From assembly GCA_965200465.1 (NCBI GenBank), contig OZ241358.1:1736001-1800000 (forward strand): a stretch of DNA of 64,000 nt, in the 5' to 3' direction. Below the pieces are notes generated by a model that was not told the origin of the DNA, did not search any database, and saw nothing but the letters and a program-made list of their open reading frames with translations. Shown here piece after piece: positions 53,994 to 63,364 of the stretch. Numbering within the stretch: the first letter of the stretch is position 1; every line of letters begins with the position of its first letter. The DNA comes from Azophilus sp965200465. Lineage in GTDB: Bacteria > Pseudomonadota > Gammaproteobacteria > Pseudomonadales > Azotimanducaceae. The position numbers and the translations under genes are program-made.

Positions 53994-54880
53994 GAGCTTG
54001 CTCCTTCGCTGACTTCCCGAAAGAGGGTCTCCAAGTCCCGCTGCTGCGGGGCTAGTTCATAGATTGGCGCGTCGGCGCCCAACAGGGCTTTGGCCGCTCG
54101 GGCGGCGGCGGCGTCCAAGTCCCCCTCCGCCTCCAGCAGCCAAGCGCCCTCCCCCAAGCTGGACGCGCCGCTGACCAAGGAGGCGACCGGCGCCGCCGCA
54201 TCCGTGCGCAGACGCAGGGCGTTGGCCTGCTGCAGGTCCTTGAGCCGCTCGTCGAGCACCAAGGCGCCGTTGCGCAGAATCAGCGCCCGGTCGCAGATGG
54301 CGTTGACCTCCTGCATGATGTGGGTGGAGAGAATGACGGTGGCGGACTGCGCCAAGTCCTGCACCAACTGCCGCATGTGCTGGGTCTGCCCCGGGTCCAG
54401 GCCGTTGGTGGGCTCGTCCAGGATCAGAAAGCGCGGCTTGTGCAGGATGGCTTGGGCAACGCCGACGCGCTGCCGAAAGCCCCGGGATAGCGTGCTGATG
54501 GGGTCCAGGGCCTTCTCCCCAAGGTCGGTGGCCGCAATGGCCGCCACCACCGCGCCGCGCACGTCCTCGACCTGCCGCAGTTCGGCGGCGTGGGTGAGGT
54601 AGTCCATCACCGCAAGTTCGGGGTACAGGGGCAGGTTCTCCGGCAGATAGCCCAGCTGCGCCTGCACGGTGCGCGGTTCCTGCTCCAGCTCCACGCCATC
54701 GACCAAGGCCCGGCCGCTGCTCGGCTCCAAAAAGCCGGTCAGCATCTTCATGATGGTCGTCTTGCCGGCGCCGTTGGGACCGAGCAGCCCCACGATCTCC
54801 CCCGGCTCAATGGAAAAGGACACCTCATCGACCGCCACGAAGTCACCGTAGCGGCGCGTCAGCCGATCCGCTTCAATCAT
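53990..54880 (-). CDS. ABC transporter ATP-binding protein (GldA-like)
   Basis: 296 residues. Walker A LLGPNGAGKTTIMK, signature LSRGFRQRVGVAQA, Walker B FLILDEPTNGLDP and the H-loop STHIM are all intact. A C-terminal extension of about 80 residues is typical of ABC-2 export ATPases. ATG 54880 has AAGGA six bases upstream. It is the first gene of a minus-strand operon with the permease/GldG, DUF4340 and GST genes. Such systems serve gliding or outer-surface assembly in Bacteroidetes; in proteobacteria the cargo is unknown. Confidence 0.9.
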   Translation of the reverse strand: MIEADRLTRRYGDFVAVDEVSFSIEPGEIVGLLGPNGAGKTTIMKMLTGFLEPSSGRALVDGVELEQEPRTVQAQLGYLPENLPLYPELAVMDYLTHAAELRQVEDVRGAVVAAIAATDLGEKALDPISTLSRGFRQRVGVAQAILHKPRFLILDEPTNGLDPGQTQHMRQLVQDLAQSATVILSTHIMQEVNAICDRALILRNGALVLDERLKDLQQANALRLRTDAAAPVASLVSGASSLGEGAWLLEAEGDLDAAAARAAKALLGADAPIYELAPQQRDLETLFREVSEGASS

Positions 54881-55237
54881 CAGCAATCCTTAACGCCCGA
54901 ACCAACCAAGCCGACGCGACGGCCAAGGCATTTTCCTTATCAGCGATGCCGCCGACGGGCGTTGCGGCGGGCAATGGTGCGCAAAGATATGGGCTTGTTT
55001 TGACTTTTCAAGCCCCAAAACTGTTTTTTGGCCAATTGGGCACAGGCACGCCATGCCCGCCGAGGCATGCCGGCTCGGCGACCGGCGACACTGGGAACTC
55101 GAGGGCATCGACAACGGCGGAATGCACCTTAGCCAAGCCCTCAAACTGACGCAAGAAACGGACCCTCCTCTCAATGTCCGACAGGCTGCCAAGGCCTTGG
55201 CAATGAAAAATTGTCAGGAAATTAAGGGGGGAAGCCG
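54881..55237. other. Intergenic region between the ABC operon and the autotransporter
   Basis: Between two divergent units. Short open frames at 54890-55192 and 54946-55241 show no family features and no good starts. The stretch from about 55190 to 55237 becomes A-rich just before the poly-G promoter. I see no RNA gene and no terminator here. Confidence 0.5.
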
Positions 55238-55265
55238 TTGAATTGGGGGGGGGGGGGGGTACAAT
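55238..55265 (+). promoter_or_regulatory. Candidate phase-variable promoter: poly-G spacer between -35 and -10
   Basis: TTGAAT (55238-55243) and TACAAT (55260-55265) are 16 bp apart, and the spacer is one T followed by 15 consecutive G (55245-55259). A homopolymer of this length in a promoter spacer is the arrangement of Neisseria porA and opc, where slipped-strand mispairing changes the box spacing and hence expression. At 15 G the spacing is 16 bp, one below optimum. It is the only good promoter before the autotransporter gene. Confidence 0.75.
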
Positions 55266-55391
55266 TTGGTGTTCTTGTCGTCATTGAGGTTGCCGCATGC
55301 ACCTTCAACGCAGTAGCCTTCAACCTGTCCTATGAAATGGCGCCATCTCAACAGAATGGGAAGCGTTCCCAATTAGGGAGAAAAAATCATC

Positions 55392-55415
55392 ATGGATTCT
55401 GCAAATGCCGTCTGA
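55392..55415 (+). other. Seven-codon upstream reading frame overlapping the autotransporter start
   Basis: ATG 55392 follows AGGGAG at a normal distance (11 bases) and encodes only MDSANAV before TGA. The autotransporter's ATG (55405) lies inside this frame and has no ribosome site of its own. Initiation of the large gene could depend on stop-start reinitiation from this leader. It may equally be chance. Confidence 0.35.
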
Positions 55416-58400
55416 ATTGTTCCCGATAAGACTGCTTCGCGCGACTCGACTCGTTGTCGGGACGCTGCTTGCCGCATCGTGCATGTTCGCTGTCAACGCG
55501 GCCGCGCAGACGCTGCCGGTGCTGTCGATCGATTCGCCGTATGTGGACGAGGGCGACAGCGGTTCGGCGAACCTGACCTTCACGGTGACCCTGAGCGCGG
55601 CGAGCACCAGCCAGGTGACGGTGCAGTACGCGGACGCCGGCACCGGCACGGCGACCTCGGGCACGGACTACACGGCGCTGACGGCGGGGATGCTGACGTT
55701 CGCGGCGGGGACGACCAGCCAGACGATCGCGGTGTCGGTGACGGGCGACGGGACCAGCGAGTCGGACGAGACCGTGGTGGTGACCCTGAGCAACCCGACG
55801 AACGCGACGCTGTCGGCAACGGCCGGCAGCGGGACGGGCACCATCAGGGACGACGACTCGACGACTCCGACGCTTTCGGTCAACTCCCCCACCGTGACGG
55901 AGGGCGACAGCGGCTCGACGAACATGAACTTCACGGTGAGCCTGAACCCGGCGAGCAATCGGAACGTCGCGGTGGTCTTCGGGATCACGGGGGGCACGGC
56001 GACCAGCGGAACGGACTACACGACGTCCTTGCAGAACAACCGGATACGGCTGCGCTTCAGCCCGGGTCAGACGAGCAAGACGATCACGGTGGCGGTGCAG
56101 GGGGACACGCTCGACGAGCCGGACGAGACGGTGGTGGTGGGGTTGAGCGGGGTTGGCTTCGGCGCGACGATCGGCACGGGCACCGGCACCGGCACGATCA
56201 CGGACGACGACGACCCGCCGACCATCTCCATCAATTCGCCGACCGTGGCCGAGGGCGACAGCGGCTCGACGAACATGACCTTCACGGTGAGCCTGAGCGC
56301 GGCGAGCGGCAGGCTGGTGACGGTCCGTTACGGGCTGGTCGTGGCGCAGTCGACGGCGACTTCGGGCACGGACTACAGGGCGATTGCGGAGACAACTGCT
56401 AATCCGGGGACCTTGACGCTCGCGCCGGGGGAGACGAGCAAGACGATCACGGTGGAGGTGCTGGGGGACACGGCCGACGAGCCGGACGAGACAGTGAGAC
56501 TCCAGATCGCCTCGCCAACAAACGCAACGCTCGGGACAAACTCCAGGGGAGACGGGACCATCACGGATGACGACCTGGGGGTGCTGCGGACTGGCCCGGC
56601 CAGCGTGACGGAGGGGAACACCGGCTCGACGAACATGACCTTCACGTTGACGCTGACGGCGCCGGCCGGCGAGGAGGTGACGGTGAACTACGCCGACGCC
56701 GGCACGGGCACGGCGACCAGCGGCACGGACTACACGGCGTTGACCGCGGGTGTCGTGACCATTGCGGCAGGGCAAACGACCGGGACGATCACGGTGGAGG
56801 TGCAGGGCGACACGGAGACCGAGGATCCCGAAACGGTGGTGGTGTCCCTGAGCAATCTGACGAACGCGACGTTCCATACGGCGGGCATGGACACCTTGAC
56901 CGGGACGATCACGGACGACGATTTGAGGCTTCTGCGGACCGGCCCGGCGAGCGTGACGGAGGGCGACAGCGGCTCGACGGACATGACCTTCACGTTGACT
57001 CTGACGGAGCCGGCCGTCAGACAGGTGACGGTGGACTACGCCGACACCGGCACGGGGACGGCGACGAGCGGCACGGACTACACGGCGTTGGCCGCGGGGA
57101 CCGTGACCATTCCGGTAGGAGGAACGAGCGGGACGATCACGGTGTCGGTGACGGGGGACACGGTGACCGAGCGGCACGAAACGGTGGAGCTGACCCTGAG
57201 CAATCTGAGGAACGCGCGGTTTCTAACGGCGAGCATGAACAGCTTGACCGGGACGATCAGGAACGACGACGGCTTCCCGACGGCGAACGCGGGCCCGGAC
57301 CAGACGGTGAGCGAGGGCGACACGGTGACCCTGACCGGCAGCGGTTCGGACCCCAATGGGGACCCGATCACCAGCTATCGCTGGACACAGACGGCCGGCC
57401 CGCCGGTGACGCTGACGGGCGCGACGACGGCGACGGCGAGCTTCACGGCGCCGACGGGTCTGAGGGCCGATGAGGTGATGCGGTTTTCGCTGGTGGTGGA
57501 GGCGAACAACGAGGGCGCGTCGGACTCGGCGGACATATTGGTGAACGCGGCCAACGTGGACTGGGTGGCGGAAGCGGGGCCGAACCAGACGGTGGAGGAA
57601 GAGGACACGGTGAGCCTGTCGGGAAGGGCCCTGTTGGACGGCGCCGGTCTGATCCTTCAGGGCGTGCGGCCGCCAAGCTATTCATGGCGCCATACGGGCG
57701 GCGGCACCTCAACGGTGATTCTGACCGGAGCGGAGACCGCGACGCCGAGCTTCACGGCGCCGAACCTGCTGACGAACGCCGACCTGACGTTCACGCTGAC
57801 GGCAACGGTGGGCAACGACAGCATGACGGACACGGTGGTCGTGACGGTTGAGGCGGACAACGACGCTCCGACGGCGAACGCGGGTTCGGACCAGACGGTG
57901 CATGAGGGCGGCGCAGTGACGCTGTCGGGGAGCGGTTCAGATCCCGAGGGCGAGTCGCTGAGCTACTCATGGAGCCAGACCGGGGGCAGCCCGAACGTGG
58001 CGCTGACGGGCGCGACGACGGCGACGCCGCGCTTCACGGCGCCGTTGGTGATGGCGGACGTGACGCTGACGTTTACGCTAACGGTGACCGCGGGCGGGGC
58101 CAGCGCCACGGACACGGTGGACGTGACGGTTGAACGCCTTGTGCTGGCGGCGAACGCCGGACCGGACCAGGTGGTGGACGAGGGCGACGCGGTGCGCCTG
58201 GACGGGAGCGGTTCAACGGCGCCGTTCGGCGCCGGCCCGCTGAGCTACTCGTGGAGCCAGACGGGGGGCAGCCCGAACGTGGCGCTGACGGGAGCGACGA
58301 CGGCGACGCCGAGCTTCACCGCGCCCTCGGGTCTGACGGCGGACGTGACGCTGACGTTCACCCTGACGGTGACGTTGCCCGGAGAGGGCGGGGCCAGCGA

Positions 58401-61400
58401 AACGGACACGGTGGACGTGACGGTCGAGCGGTTTGGCCCGATCTTCACACCCGAGTTGCTCACCGCGGACGCGGGCCCGGACCAGACGGTGAACCCGGGC
58501 CAGGTGGTGAGCCTGGATGGAACCGGCTCGACCGGGCCGTTCGGCGAGGCGCTGACCTACTCGTGGCAACAGACCGGGGGTGCCCCGACGGTGAGCCTGA
58601 CGGGCGCGACGACAGAGACGCCGAGCTTCACGGCGCCGGACGTGACGGCGGACGTGACGCTGACATTCAGCCTGACGGTGACGTTGGGCGCTGATAGTGA
58701 GTTCCCGGAAAGCGACACCGACACGGTGGACGTGACAGTGTCGAGTGGCCAGGTCTTCATACCCCCACCCCCTTTGGTGACGGCGTACGCAGGACCGGAC
58801 CAGACGGTGAACGAGGGTGACAGCGGGACGACGGAGCTGACGTTCACAGTCACCCTGTCGGCGGCCAGCGACCTCGAAGTCACGCTGGCCTACGCCACCG
58901 CCGACGGCACCGCCAGCGCCGGCGCGGACTACCGGGCGGCCAACGGCGAACTGCGGTTCGCGCCGGGAGAGACGGAACTGACGGTCTCCGTGCCGGTGCT
59001 CGGAGACCTGACGCCGGAGGCCGACGAAACCCTCACGCTGACGCTCAGCGCCCCGGTCAACGCGAAACTGGGCAGCGCCACGGCGACGGGGACGATCGTT
59101 AACGACGACACGGCGGGGGCGTCCGTCGCGGACGCACGGGCCGAGGAGGGCGACGGCGGCGCCGCCGACCTCGACTTCACCGTCACCCTGTCGGTGGCCA
59201 GCGACCTTGAAGTGACCCTGGCCTACGCCACCGCCGACGGCACCGCCAGCGCCGGGGCGGACTACCGGGCGGCCAACGGCGAACTGCGGTTCGCGCCCGG
59301 CGAGACGGAACTGACGGTCTCCGTGCCGGTGCTCGGAGACCTGACGCCGGAGGCCGACGAAACCTTCACGGTGACGCTCAGCGCCCCGGTCAACGCGGAA
59401 CTCGGCCGCGCCACGGCGACCGGGCTGATCGTCAACGACGACGTCACGCTGGCTTCCGTCGCGGACGCACGGGCCGAGGAGGGCGACGGCGGCGCCGCCG
59501 ACCTCGACTTCACCGTCACCCTGTCGGTGGCCAGCGACCTTGAAGTGACCCTGGCCTACGCCACCGCCGACGGCACCGCCAGCGCCGGGACGGACTACCG
59601 GGCGGCCAGCGGCGAACTGCGGTTCGCGCCCGGCGAGACCGAGCTGACCGTCCCGGTGCCGGTGCTCGGAGACCTGACGCCGGAGGCCGACGAGACCTTC
59701 ACGGTGACGCTCAGCGCCCCGGTCAACGCGGAGCTGGCCCGCGCCACGGCGACCGGGCTGATCGTCAACGACGACACGGCGCTGGCGTCCATCGCGGACG
59801 CACGGGCCGAGGAGGGCGACGGCGGCGCCGCCGACCTCGACTTCACCGTCACCCTGTCGGTGGCCAGCGACCTTGAAGTGACCCTGGCCTACGCCACCGC
59901 CGACGGCACCGCCAGCGCCGGGACGGACTACCGGGCGGCCAGCGGCGAACTGCGGTTCGCGCCCGGCGAGACCGAGCTGACCGTCCCGGTGCCGGTGCTC
60001 GGAGACCTGACGCCGGAGGCCGACGAAACCTTCACGGTGACGCTCAGCAGTCCGAGCAACGCGGCACTGGGCCGGACGACGAAGGCGACCGGCGTAATCG
60101 TTGATGACGACGTGGTGGAAGCGCGTGATCGAGCACTTGAGGCGTCTCTGGCCGGCTTCGGGCGCACTTTGACCCGAGATGCCATGGGCGCCGTCAGTGG
60201 ACGTTTCAGGGAAACGCCGGCGGCCCGTGGTTCTCATGTGGTTTTAGGGGGGCAGCGTCTCCCGTCGGGCGACGAGGAAACCCTGTTTGCCGACCAGTTC
60301 GCGGGATGGAACCATGCCGCCCCTGGTTTCCGGACGCTCCACGAGCTGGCGGAACTGGGCTCGCACGGCCCAGGGCGCAGCCGGCTTTCCCTTAGCGATT
60401 TCCTGCAACAGTCGTCTTTTGAGCTGGCTCTGGGGGAAAGCGATGAAGGCGAAGCTAGGGGCTGGAACCTGTCGTTGTGGGGCCGGGCGTCCAGCGGGCG
60501 TTTTTCGGGGCAGCCTTCGACTGGTCTGTCCTCTAATGGCGAAGTGGTGACCGGCTACCTGGGCATGGACGCACAGGTCGGGGAGCGCCTGTTTGCCGGC
60601 GTGGCCTTGGCGCACAGCGATGGGGAAATGGGCTATGGGATCGCAGACTTTGCTGGGCAACTGGATGTGTCCCTCACCAGCGTATTGCCGTACCTGAATT
60701 TCCAGTTGAGCGAGAAACTGGAGATTTGGAGCGTACTGGGCGTCGGCTGGGGCGACGGCGATTTTCAGGATGCCGTGCGATCGGGCCAGACGGAGTTGCA
60801 GGATGCGCGGGGCAGGCTCGATCTGGGCTTCAGCATGGCGGCCCTAGGCGCCAACAGGGCGTTGGCCACCTGGAGGAACCTGGACTTGGAACTGAAGTCG
60901 GACGCCTTCGTAATGCAAATGGAGGCTGACCCCGAGGGGAGCGCAGCGCAGCCAAAGGTAAAAGCGCGCGCACAGGGGATTCGGTTGACGTTGGCCGGAC
61001 GCCGGGAACTGATGACATCCGAACAGGGGCGCTTGGGAGCGAATCTGGAGTTCGGGGGACGCTGGGACGGCGGCGACGCCCAGACTGGGTGGGGAACCGA
61101 AGTCGGCGGCGGCTTGGACTACCGCCATGCGCGCCTGGGTCTTGGAGTCGTCCTGCAGGGACGGTACTTGCTGGTTCACCGGGCGCAGTCTTTCGAAGAC
61201 AAGGGTGTGAGCCTGACGCTGGAGTTTGACCCCGGCGTTCAGGGCCAGGGCTTTTCCTTGGCGCTTAGGCCGGCGTGGGGCGCACACTCAGGCGGAGCCG
61301 GGGAATTGTTGAATGACGAAGCGCTGCTGCGCCTTGGCGGCACGGCCCCGCAGACCGGACCGGGCACGGCTTCGGAGCGGCTTGACCTGGAGTGGGGTTA

Positions 61401-61602
61401 CGGATTCGGCTTGCGAGGCGGCGCCGGCCTGCTGAGGCTGCAAGGCGCCCTGTCTCATCAGGGCATGGGTCAACGGGACTATCGCTTCGGCGGTTTTCTG
61501 AACGTGCTAGGCGGACCCCGCATCAGCCTGGAATTGAATCGCCGGGAAGGGCTGGGCAAGCCCAGCCATGGGCTCCTGATCAAGTGGGAGCACAGATGGT
61601 AG
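55405..61602 (+). CDS. Giant Calx-beta/PKD-repeat autotransporter adhesin
   Basis: 2065 residues. A signal peptide (LLRATRLVVGTLLAASCMFAVNAAAQ) leads to about five Calx-beta domains (38-625; EGDSGSANLTFTVTLSAAS, GTDYTAL, DETVVVTLSNPTNA). Five to six PKD-like domains follow (626-1137; ANAGPDQTVSEGDTVTLTGSGSDP). Four nearly identical Calx-beta units cover 1138-1571, and an autotransporter barrel runs from about 1686, beginning WNLSLWGRASSGRFSG and ending KWEHRW with the terminal aromatic. The barrel should thread the passenger to the cell surface, where Calx-beta domains bind calcium and mediate adhesion. Expression probably varies through the poly-G promoter. Binding partner unknown. No passenger cleavage site can be assigned. 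Confidence 0.93.
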   Translation: MPSELFPIRLLRATRLVVGTLLAASCMFAVNAAAQTLPVLSIDSPYVDEGDSGSANLTFTVTLSAASTSQVTVQYADAGTGTATSGTDYTALTAGMLTFAAGTTSQTIAVSVTGDGTSESDETVVVTLSNPTNATLSATAGSGTGTIRDDDSTTPTLSVNSPTVTEGDSGSTNMNFTVSLNPASNRNVAVVFGITGGTATSGTDYTTSLQNNRIRLRFSPGQTSKTITVAVQGDTLDEPDETVVVGLSGVGFGATIGTGTGTGTITDDDDPPTISINSPTVAEGDSGSTNMTFTVSLSAASGRLVTVRYGLVVAQSTATSGTDYRAIAETTANPGTLTLAPGETSKTITVEVLGDTADEPDETVRLQIASPTNATLGTNSRGDGTITDDDLGVLRTGPASVTEGNTGSTNMTFTLTLTAPAGEEVTVNYADAGTGTATSGTDYTALTAGVVTIAAGQTTGTITVEVQGDTETEDPETVVVSLSNLTNATFHTAGMDTLTGTITDDDLRLLRTGPASVTEGDSGSTDMTFTLTLTEPAVRQVTVDYADTGTGTATSGTDYTALAAGTVTIPVGGTSGTITVSVTGDTVTERHETVELTLSNLRNARFLTASMNSLTGTIRNDDGFPTANAGPDQTVSEGDTVTLTGSGSDPNGDPITSYRWTQTAGPPVTLTGATTATASFTAPTGLRADEVMRFSLVVEANNEGASDSADILVNAANVDWVAEAGPNQTVEEEDTVSLSGRALLDGAGLILQGVRPPSYSWRHTGGGTSTVILTGAETATPSFTAPNLLTNADLTFTLTATVGNDSMTDTVVVTVEADNDAPTANAGSDQTVHEGGAVTLSGSGSDPEGESLSYSWSQTGGSPNVALTGATTATPRFTAPLVMADVTLTFTLTVTAGGASATDTVDVTVERLVLAANAGPDQVVDEGDAVRLDGSGSTAPFGAGPLSYSWSQTGGSPNVALTGATTATPSFTAPSGLTADVTLTFTLTVTLPGEGGASETDTVDVTVERFGPIFTPELLTADAGPDQTVNPGQVVSLDGTGSTGPFGEALTYSWQQTGGAPTVSLTGATTETPSFTAPDVTADVTLTFSLTVTLGADSEFPESDTDTVDVTVSSGQVFIPPPPLVTAYAGPDQTVNEGDSGTTELTFTVTLSAASDLEVTLAYATADGTASAGADYRAANGELRFAPGETELTVSVPVLGDLTPEADETLTLTLSAPVNAKLGSATATGTIVNDDTAGASVADARAEEGDGGAADLDFTVTLSVASDLEVTLAYATADGTASAGADYRAANGELRFAPGETELTVSVPVLGDLTPEADETFTVTLSAPVNAELGRATATGLIVNDDVTLASVADARAEEGDGGAADLDFTVTLSVASDLEVTLAYATADGTASAGTDYRAASGELRFAPGETELTVPVPVLGDLTPEADETFTVTLSAPVNAELARATATGLIVNDDTALASIADARAEEGDGGAADLDFTVTLSVASDLEVTLAYATADGTASAGTDYRAASGELRFAPGETELTVPVPVLGDLTPEADETFTVTLSSPSNAALGRTTKATGVIVDDDVVEARDRALEASLAGFGRTLTRDAMGAVSGRFRETPAARGSHVVLGGQRLPSGDEETLFADQFAGWNHAAPGFRTLHELAELGSHGPGRSRLSLSDFLQQSSFELALGESDEGEARGWNLSLWGRASSGRFSGQPSTGLSSNGEVVTGYLGMDAQVGERLFAGVALAHSDGEMGYGIADFAGQLDVSLTSVLPYLNFQLSEKLEIWSVLGVGWGDGDFQDAVRSGQTELQDARGRLDLGFSMAALGANRALATWRNLDLELKSDAFVMQMEADPEGSAAQPKVKARAQGIRLTLAGRRELMTSEQGRLGANLEFGGRWDGGDAQTGWGTEVGGGLDYRHARLGLGVVLQGRYLLVHRAQSFEDKGVSLTLEFDPGVQGQGFSLALRPAWGAHSGGAGELLNDEALLRLGGTAPQTGPGTASERLDLEWGYGFGLRGGAGLLRLQGALSHQGMGQRDYRFGGFLNVLGGPRISLELNRREGLGKPSHGLLIKWEHRW
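58818..60116 (+). repeat. Four tandem 333-bp Calx-beta units
   Basis: Units of 111 codons repeat with starts near 58818, 59151, 59484 and 59817. Long stretches are identical at DNA level (for example around YATADGTASAG and ADARAEEGDGGAADLDF). Neighbouring copies have drifted little, as with recent duplication or gene conversion. Being in frame, unit number could change passenger length. Confidence 0.92.
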
Positions 61603-61629
61603 GGTGGAACTGCTGGTAGCGCCCTTCGA

Positions 61630-62322
61630 TCACCAATAAATGCTGGCGCCGGACAGCCATTCGTGGCCCCAAAAGGTGGCGATGTACAGCACCAAGCCCA
61701 CGGCGACGGGGACGCCTAGTTCCCCCCAAGCCATTTTGTTGCGCCCAGAGGCAATGGCGGCGAAGGGCAGGTGGGAGGTGGCGGCGGCGAAGACTTGCCA
61801 GTCCTCCCCGAAGGCGGCCTTCTTGCGGTCCGCAAACACGGAGCCGATCAAGGATAGGAGCAGGAAGGCCGCGAAGAAGACCACCGACGCCGCGTCGCCG
61901 TTGGCGACGATGTGGGAGAGGGCCCAGAGGGCGATGGCCCACTGCACCGGATGGCGCGTTATCCGGTTCATGCCGCCGGTCAGCCTGGCCAGCCTGGCCT
62001 GGTCTTCGGCGCAGCCCTTCAGCGCCGCCGCCGTTTGCGTGGCGCCGCCCATGAGGCCGCCGGCCAACAGCATGAACGCCGGCAGCATCAGCAGCTTCGG
62101 CGCCCAGTACAGGCGCGGGTCCAGGCTCCACAGATACGCAAGGCGCGGCGCGTCGTTGTAGGCCATCACGAAGTAAACCACCGCGGCCAGCGCCACCAAG
62201 GAGTACAGGCCCTGGTAGCCCCGCTCCGACAATCCGCGCATCAGCGCCCCGCGCAGCGGAGAGTTGCTGACGCCCAAGTGGGTGCCCAAGAACAAGACGC
62301 CGGCGATCAGCAGTTCGGACAC
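61630..62322 (-). CDS. NnrU-family membrane protein
   Basis: 230 residues with about seven membrane segments. MSELLIAGVLFLGTHLGVSNSPLRGALMRGLSERGYQGLYS, then NRITRHPVQWAIALWALSHIVANGD, are signatures of NnrU, a membrane protein linked to nitrite/nitric oxide reduction in alphaproteobacteria and related to isoprenylcysteine methyltransferases. The start is GTG 62322 with GGAG seven bases upstream. No nitrite or nitric oxide reductase gene is nearby, so a nitrogen-oxide role is not shown. It is convergent with the autotransporter. Confidence 0.88.
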   Translation of the reverse strand: MSELLIAGVLFLGTHLGVSNSPLRGALMRGLSERGYQGLYSLVALAAVVYFVMAYNDAPRLAYLWSLDPRLYWAPKLLMLPAFMLLAGGLMGGATQTAAALKGCAEDQARLARLTGGMNRITRHPVQWAIALWALSHIVANGDAASVVFFAAFLLLSLIGSVFADRKKAAFGEDWQVFAAATSHLPFAAIASGRNKMAWGELGVPVAVGLVLYIATFWGHEWLSGASIYW

Positions 62323-62509
62323 GGGTGACTCCTAGCTTGCCATCCTGCAAACAAGTGTACCTGTTCGCCGGCCGCTTTTGTCGCTCCCTACATTCAACCC
62401 CTAATCCCCGCTGACGCGGCACGGCCCAACGGCAGCCCCGCATGAGGTGTTGGCGCCCTTGGCGCGAAGCCGGAAGCGTAGGGCGCCGACCAGCGATCAG
62501 GCGCCTGCC

Positions 62510-63298
62510 TCAAGGCACTATTGATGCCAAGGCGTCGAGCACCTCGTTGGGGCGCTCCGCCAGCATGGCGTGGCCGCAGCCGGCAAGACGCACCAGCCGT
62601 GCGTTCGCCAACTGCTCGCTGATGCGAATGCCGGCCCGCGCCGGCGTCATTTGATCTGCCTCCCCCACCACGACCAAGGCCGGGCACCCAACAGGCCCGG
62701 CGTCCGCCTGCGGGTCAAAGCCGTTGCAGGCGCTCAAGTCCGCATGGAAGACGCCCGGCGACGCCCTCTCCAGCAAGCGTTCGCCGCCGCCCAGCATCCA
62801 TAGGCCAGGATTGCGATTGGCGCCCAACTTGGCCTGCGGGCTGTGGCTCCAGGTGTTGGCCATGTCGATGGCGGCGTGGTCGTTGTCTTCGGCGGCGCCC
62901 AGCAGGGCGTTGGTGACCGGCATGGGGGCGGATGCACCGAGCAGCGCCAAGGCGCGGCATCTTGCGGGATGCTGCGCCGCCAGCGCATAGGCGACCAAGG
63001 AGCCCATGCTGTGCCCCACCACCGCGGCGTCGCTTAAGCCGGCGGCGTCCATGGCCCGCACCACCCAAGCGGCCATGTCGGCAATGGAGGTCAGGGCCGG
63101 GCCTTTGCTGCGGCCGTGGCCAGGCAGGTCGGGGGCCAGCACGTTCAGCCCGTTGCGGGCGAAGTGGCGGGATGGCATCACCCAAACGCTGTGGTCCATG
63201 CCGGCGCCGTGGATGAACACCACCGCCGGCCGCCCCGCTTCGTGGGTGCCGCTGCCGGTGGAGGCGAAGGCCGCCTCGCCGTCCACCTGCAGCCTCAT
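62510..63298 (-). CDS. Alpha/beta hydrolase
   Basis: 262 residues. The oxyanion region is VVFIHGAGMDHSVW, the nucleophile elbow GHSMGSLVAYAL, and the C-terminal histidine lies in AGCGHAMLAERPNEV; the acid is in LVVVGEADQMTP. LAPDLPGHGRSKGP fits the esterase/haloperoxidase-like group. ATG 63298 has GGAG upstream. It follows the sulfhydrylase gene on the same strand by 66 bp. Substrate unknown; an ester or acyl compound is expected. Confidence 0.88.
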   Translation of the reverse strand: MRLQVDGEAAFASTGSGTHEAGRPAVVFIHGAGMDHSVWVMPSRHFARNGLNVLAPDLPGHGRSKGPALTSIADMAAWVVRAMDAAGLSDAAVVGHSMGSLVAYALAAQHPARCRALALLGASAPMPVTNALLGAAEDNDHAAIDMANTWSHSPQAKLGANRNPGLWMLGGGERLLERASPGVFHADLSACNGFDPQADAGPVGCPALVVVGEADQMTPARAGIRISEQLANARLVRLAGCGHAMLAERPNEVLDALASIVP

Positions 63299-63364
63299 GC
63301 CGACTCCAGCATCGTCACGCCAAACTCCCCGCCTCAACGTCCAGCGCAGCCGCCGCTCGACGCA

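Noticed and set aside
55390..57177. Long minus-strand open frame (595 codons) opposite the autotransporter
   Set aside because: Antisense shadow of repetitive high-GC DNA; its translation is Arg/His-rich with no family features, while the plus strand encodes clear domains.
58213..60237. Minus-strand open frame of 674 codons
   Set aside because: Same reason: it mirrors the 333-bp repeats and shows no independent signal.
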